A stretch of 64,000 bases of DNA, taken from positions 310,001 to 374,000 of the forward strand of contig JAHLEZ010000022.1 of NCBI GenBank assembly GCA_020726505.1. Direction: 5' to 3'. Below, in pieces: positions 60,653 to 64,000 of the stretch (within the stretch, counting starts at the first letter, position 1; each line of letters starts with the position of its first letter). A program made the translations under genes and the position numbers. The stretch comes from Leptodontidium sp. MPI-SDFR-AT-0119. Taxonomy: Eukaryota > Ascomycota > Leotiomycetes > Helotiales > Leptodontidiaceae. Below the pieces are notes generated by a model. It did not search any database and was not told where the DNA came from. It saw nothing but the letters and a program-made list of their open reading frames with translations.

Positions 60653-60885
60653 TAAAGGGGCACGCCTCGGAAGATGGGCGCGCGCCCTATGACGGCGGAA
60701 TTTGGGCGGCGGGTGCGGCGATTCCGCGCGTCCTACTAATCCGAATCGGGAAATTCTTTTTTTTATTTTACTCGCTATAATAAGGGCTTTTAAACGCGCT
60801 AATTCTTATAAGTTTATATAAATTAAGGCTTCTGATGCACGCTGTTGAAAAAAAGGGGCGGGGATGCGGGCAGGGGGGGTGGAAT
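60653..60885 (+). repeat. Dispersed repeat G, copy 2
   Basis: Same word order as 14905-15135 in reverse: AAAGGGGCACGC, TACTAATCCGAATCGGG, CTTATAAGTTTATATAA, GATGCGGGCAGGGGG. It begins at the end of the preceding pseudogene. Class unknown. Confidence 0.55.
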
Positions 60886-61659
60886 TTGGGCGTCGCGAGC
60901 ACATGTCCCGGAGCACCTCCATATCCCTGTCCTTTCCGAAGCGTTGGGCATGCGTTCTAACAAGGAGACGTCCGCAGAGGCTGCAACCCCTCACAATATT
61001 GTAGCACATTCCAAGGTGCGGCCAGCAACATTACAGTCTAAGAGAAAATGAGTCCCATAGGAACCAGAAGAGAATAAGACAATACTCAAGATGAAGAAAA
61101 AGAGTTACTCATGGGAAAAGATCCATACCGGACTCCCGCGCCGGACTCCAGGGTCAATCCAGGTGCAGTACTCTACGAAACTCAAAAAGTAGTCATGGTG
61201 GGGTGATGCGCCAATCTCCTAGCAACCAAGCCTTTACTGGAAACAGGCTCAATAGGGAATGTGGAATCCGCGATGTCATCGTGGGGGGAAGTTTGCTTCT
61301 GCGTTGGGGGACGAACATATGGCTCACGAGGATTACAGCGCTGGAAGTGGATTTATACATTGATTTCTGGGCTGGATAACGATGGAGTTACGCTGGGTTC
61401 TCTCTGGGGCGTGTCTACGTACTCTGTTCGACGGATCCATACATCCTGTAGAGGACATCAATATTACACCCATTTTGCTATCCTGATCGCTGCCCGCGAA
61501 TCCTCTCATTAAACAACACACACTGACTGACCTTGTACCTTCTAAATTCTACATTTTTCATGAACTTCACCTAGTACATGCTATCTGGCTGTTGGTCACA
61601 GTCCTCCCTTCTAAGCCTTCCCATCCTTCGCCAAATTGGTCGATGGAAGGTTGTTGGAA
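60886..61659. other. Gene-poor stretch with overlapping small ORFs
   Basis: Normal composition; ORFs up to 83 codons on both strands (for example 61261-61512 plus) with no domain or splice logic. I cannot support a gene. Confidence 0.3.
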
Positions 61660-62060
61660 TCAGTTATCGTACACAATCCATGACATCGCTGAATCAACAC
61701 CAAGCTCCTTCATCCCAAGCTCCCAGATCGCCGAAATATCCCTCCAGATCATCAACTCGCCACTCTCGCAACGCAAACCAAAGGTGGCGTGCGTCTTTCC
61801 CTGCCTAGATTGCACATTCGTAATTAAGCACTTAATTGAAGAGAGCCTGCGCGGAGAAAGGCAGTTACTTCTCTGCTCATGCACAGAGAAAGAAGATTCT
61901 TGAACGAAGGACGTTCCATGATATATTGCCTCGCCCATGCCGTGTACTGCAAGCGGTCGTCCGGAGTTGCGTCGTCAGGTACTCGAATAAATGAAGGGGC
62001 GGCATTCTCATCTGTCACGGCAGTTGACAGAGGGTAAGTTAGTCCTTGATTTGTATGCAT
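61660..62060 (-). CDS. Hypothetical protein, probably spliced or frameshifted
   Basis: A minus-strand frame from ATG 62060 (MHTNQGLTYPLSTAVTDENA, SFIRVPDDATPDDRLQYTAWARQY) stops at 61824. A second minus frame, open 61938-61660, ends FGLRCESGELMIWRDISAIW..SWIVYDN. An intron with donor near 61917 (GTCCTTCG) and acceptor near 61810 (AATCTAG) could link them, but the phase is unproven; a frameshifted pseudogene is equally possible. No family recognised. Confidence 0.35.
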
Positions 62061-63108
62061 TTTCCTAACAAAATTAAAACACAGATACCATCATGTCCGA
62101 TCCTCTTGGACCTTCGACAACTACAATTCCTTCGATCTCTGCTTCCTCCGCCCCTACAACTCCAATATCGACTCCAATAGCTACTCAGACAGCTTGATTA
62201 TACACACAATGCATAGGGGTTGTTTTTGCAGAGATTTACAAGTCGAGTAATATTGGGGAGCGCTATCAAATTAGGTACAGGGGAAGTGCTGTCAGAATAG
62301 ATATTTAGGTCAAGAATTCAAGGCTGATTCAATGAATCCTTCGAATCAGAGGCCAGAATTCCTTGAATCGTACATACGAATATTCGATTCATTCGATTCA
62401 AGTTTCATTCAAAAAATTCAAAAAATTCAACTTCAATTGCCAGCCCTAGACTCCGTATACTGAGTCAAAGATTAAAGGGTCATCTCTGGCATGAGAAGGT
62501 AAGGAGGGGCAAGAGAGGACATTTGCGACTAAGCTTTAAAGGTGCGTTTATAAGTCAGGCGAGAGGATAGATTCAAGTTAGATGTAGAAAGGGAAGAATC
62601 GAATTGATTTGTATAGTCAAAACACCAACTTGATGCGTTAGATAAGCATTAATTTAATTATATTTTATGCTTAGTCGCAGAATCTGACGCTCGATTCCGA
62701 AATAGTCGGCTGTATCGTGATCTACACAAGGAGGAGGTGAGGCTTCGAAAAGGCGACCAATGAAAGCGCAAGTAAATGAGTTCAAGTCGGATTCAGTTGG
62801 GTATAAGGAGTAGGGGTGGTATATGAAGTATTGAAATTTACCAAAGCTAGGGAATGAATTTTAAGCTTATTCTATACCACATATTTTAATTTCAAGCCAA
62901 TCGGACTAAAATTAGAAGATTATTTATCATTTCAAATTCGTGGTTGTGATTTGGGAATTCTGACGCACGGACACTTGTTGACAAGAACTGTAGTAGCGGC
63001 AATGACATTATACAGGAACCTCATGATTCTTAGGACATACGACTGGACTGGCAAAGCGAACACAAGAAGAAAATGGGGAATGAGAACAGGTCTCAACTTT
63101 ATTGTGCA
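62061..63108. other. AT-leaning intergenic stretch
   Basis: No supported gene. A 34-codon Ser/Thr/Pro-rich plus ORF (62094-62198) follows a good-looking GTAAGT..CACAG intron (62036-62091) but is too short to call. 62,310-62,430 is rich in GATTCA/GAATTC words. Confidence 0.35.
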
Positions 63109-63645
63109 TTATCTGCCTGCATAATTGTTTAGTCGTGGGTAGCTATTCCCGTCTCGCCTACATCCCCGAGACTTCCAACTTTGCCCCTGGATCTGCTCCG
63201 CAGAGCACGTAGGTCTCATGTATTCCCTCAAATAAGCTAAGACGAGAGGACGTTTCCCGAGTCTGAATATTTGCCGAAGGTAGGGGATTCGGGAATAAAT
63301 GGGCTCAGAAAAAAAGGCAAACCTTGACGAAATATAATCCAGCAAATAGCATCCATCGATGGTTAATCGTTGTTGTCGGCAGGTTACATCCGCACTTGCG
63401 TAACAGCCCGCTGTGGAAGCGGGAAACCTCCGTCCGGGTAAGAAGCATCCCCTTTTCGGAACAACTGCGGCCGCCTGCCCTGGCTGCCTTACCCCGCCTT
63501 CGTCGCTGTTCTTGCCACTACTCGCCGTCGTCCTCTGTTCTGTTAGCCGCCTATTCCACCGGACCTTGTTCCAAGTCTCCGCCAAAGCCCAACCCGCCTC
63601 GCACAGCTGTTCACTGGAACGATGAAAGGTAGGCACAGTAGCCAT
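63109..63645 (-). CDS. Uncertain ORF, open on both strands
   Basis: A 178-codon minus frame overlaps plus frames of 102 and 70 codons. The minus frame has no domain; its N-terminal half is Arg/Thr/Gly-rich, its middle hydrophobic-aromatic (YLLDYISSRFAFFSEPIYSR). Composition is GC-rich around 63,460-63,600. Could be non-coding. Confidence 0.2.
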   Translation of the reverse strand: MATVPTFHRSSEQLCEAGWALAETWNKVRWNRRLTEQRTTASSGKNSDEGGVRQPGQAAAVVPKRGCFLPGRRFPASTAGCYASADVTCRQQRLTIDGCYLLDYISSRFAFFSEPIYSRIPYLRQIFRLGKRPLVLAYLREYMRPTCSAEQIQGQSWKSRGCRRDGNSYPRLNNYAGR

Positions 63646-63759
63646 AGCTAGGGCATCAATAAGTCACATTGTAAATAAGCTAATCGCTGGCTTTAACGGG
63701 AAGCCGGCCCACTGCTATTTATCGGTCGTGGACGGTGTTAGGAAATTTAACCTGAGGCA

Positions 63760-63948
63760 TCAACTAATGTGTGTGGGAGTAACCGAATTGAATTCCAAGA
63801 GAGGTGAAATACTGGCTATTCCAGTGGGTTTATATAGACAATTGTAAACCTCCCACATATAGGCCAATAGTAATATCCCTATAATGCTGTACGAAATAAA
63901 CAAGAAAAATATTCCTGTAGGAGTCAAGGAGCAATCCTCAATCCTCAC
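63760..63948 (-). other. Short frame with one membrane-spanning segment at the window edge
   Basis: The minus frame contains GIFFLFISYSIIGILLLAYMW, a good transmembrane helix, but no ATG start within the open frame and an upstream TGA. It may be an exon of a gene running off the right edge, or chance. Confidence 0.2.
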
Positions 63949-64000
63949 AATGCGGCGTACAACTTTGCAAGTTCATGCCATGAATATGGCCACATCCTTC

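Noticed and set aside
62094..62198. 34-codon Ser/Thr/Pro-rich plus ORF after a plausible intron
   Set aside because: Too short, no homology clue, and the minus strand carries a better frame upstream.
63324..63632. Overlapping plus ORFs of 102 and 70 codons
   Set aside because: Overlap each other and a minus ORF in GC-rich DNA; no domain, start context or splice evidence favours them.

Overview
The window looks like a chromosome segment of a filamentous ascomycete (Pezizomycotina). The living genes have short introns (46-64 nt) with fungal splice and branch sites. The middle ~48 kb is AT-rich, full of TAA/TAG and nested retroelements, with the C-to-T/G-to-A transition pattern, mostly CpA to TpA, left by repeat-induced point mutation (RIP). 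I cannot name the species.

Layout. 1-3.3 kb is gene-bearing: a Tc1/mariner-type MITE (218-804), a three-exon secreted fasciclin-domain gene (1455-2603, with a GC-AG intron) and a weak small ORF. 3.3-21.5 kb is transposon: a complete Ty1/copia element A (4306-11993, TSD CTAGA), a 2.7-kb non-autonomous copia element D (12037-14738, TSD TAGAA), and the 5' part of a gypsy element F (15498-16583) invaded by a truncated second copy of the copia family, C (16584-~21519). 21.5-24.6 kb has remnants, a TA-flanked MITE (21970-22744), a GC-rich minisatellite and the 3' part of a broken host gene.

24.6-51.3 kb is a stack. Chromodomain gypsy element E (24593-39136, TSD GACAT/GATAT) contains a complete copia copy B (28707-36657, TSD CTTAA), which contains a solo LTR (32611-32915, TSD CGGTC). 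Next to it lies a 12.1-kb gypsy element H (39197-51341). Removing E and H with one TSD copy each joins three pieces of a single minus-strand host reading frame (52456 down to ~23611). One host gene was therefore hit twice and then mutated by RIP. 52.4-55.5 kb holds a plus-strand pseudogene split by a hAT-type MITE with a perfect 8-bp TSD, a 45-bp tandem repeat and a 138-bp inverted-repeat element.

55.5-64 kb returns to gene-like DNA: a 12-exon secreted six-hairpin glycosidase gene (55546-58316, minus), a LINE fragment, a RIP-damaged member of what looks like a fungal unknown-protein family, a dispersed repeat also present at 14.9-15.1 kb, and weak ORFs.

Most unusual content: all three copies of the copia family carry, between RNase H and the 3' LTR, an intron-containing accessory gene in antisense to gag-pol. 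It encodes a Lys-rich, Cys-rich (putatively zinc-binding) protein with a helical C-terminus. No CRISPR, rRNA or convincing tRNA gene was seen. Boundaries backed by LTRs, TIRs and TSDs are exact; domain positions inside RIP-degraded elements are approximate, because translations had to be read through RIP stops.
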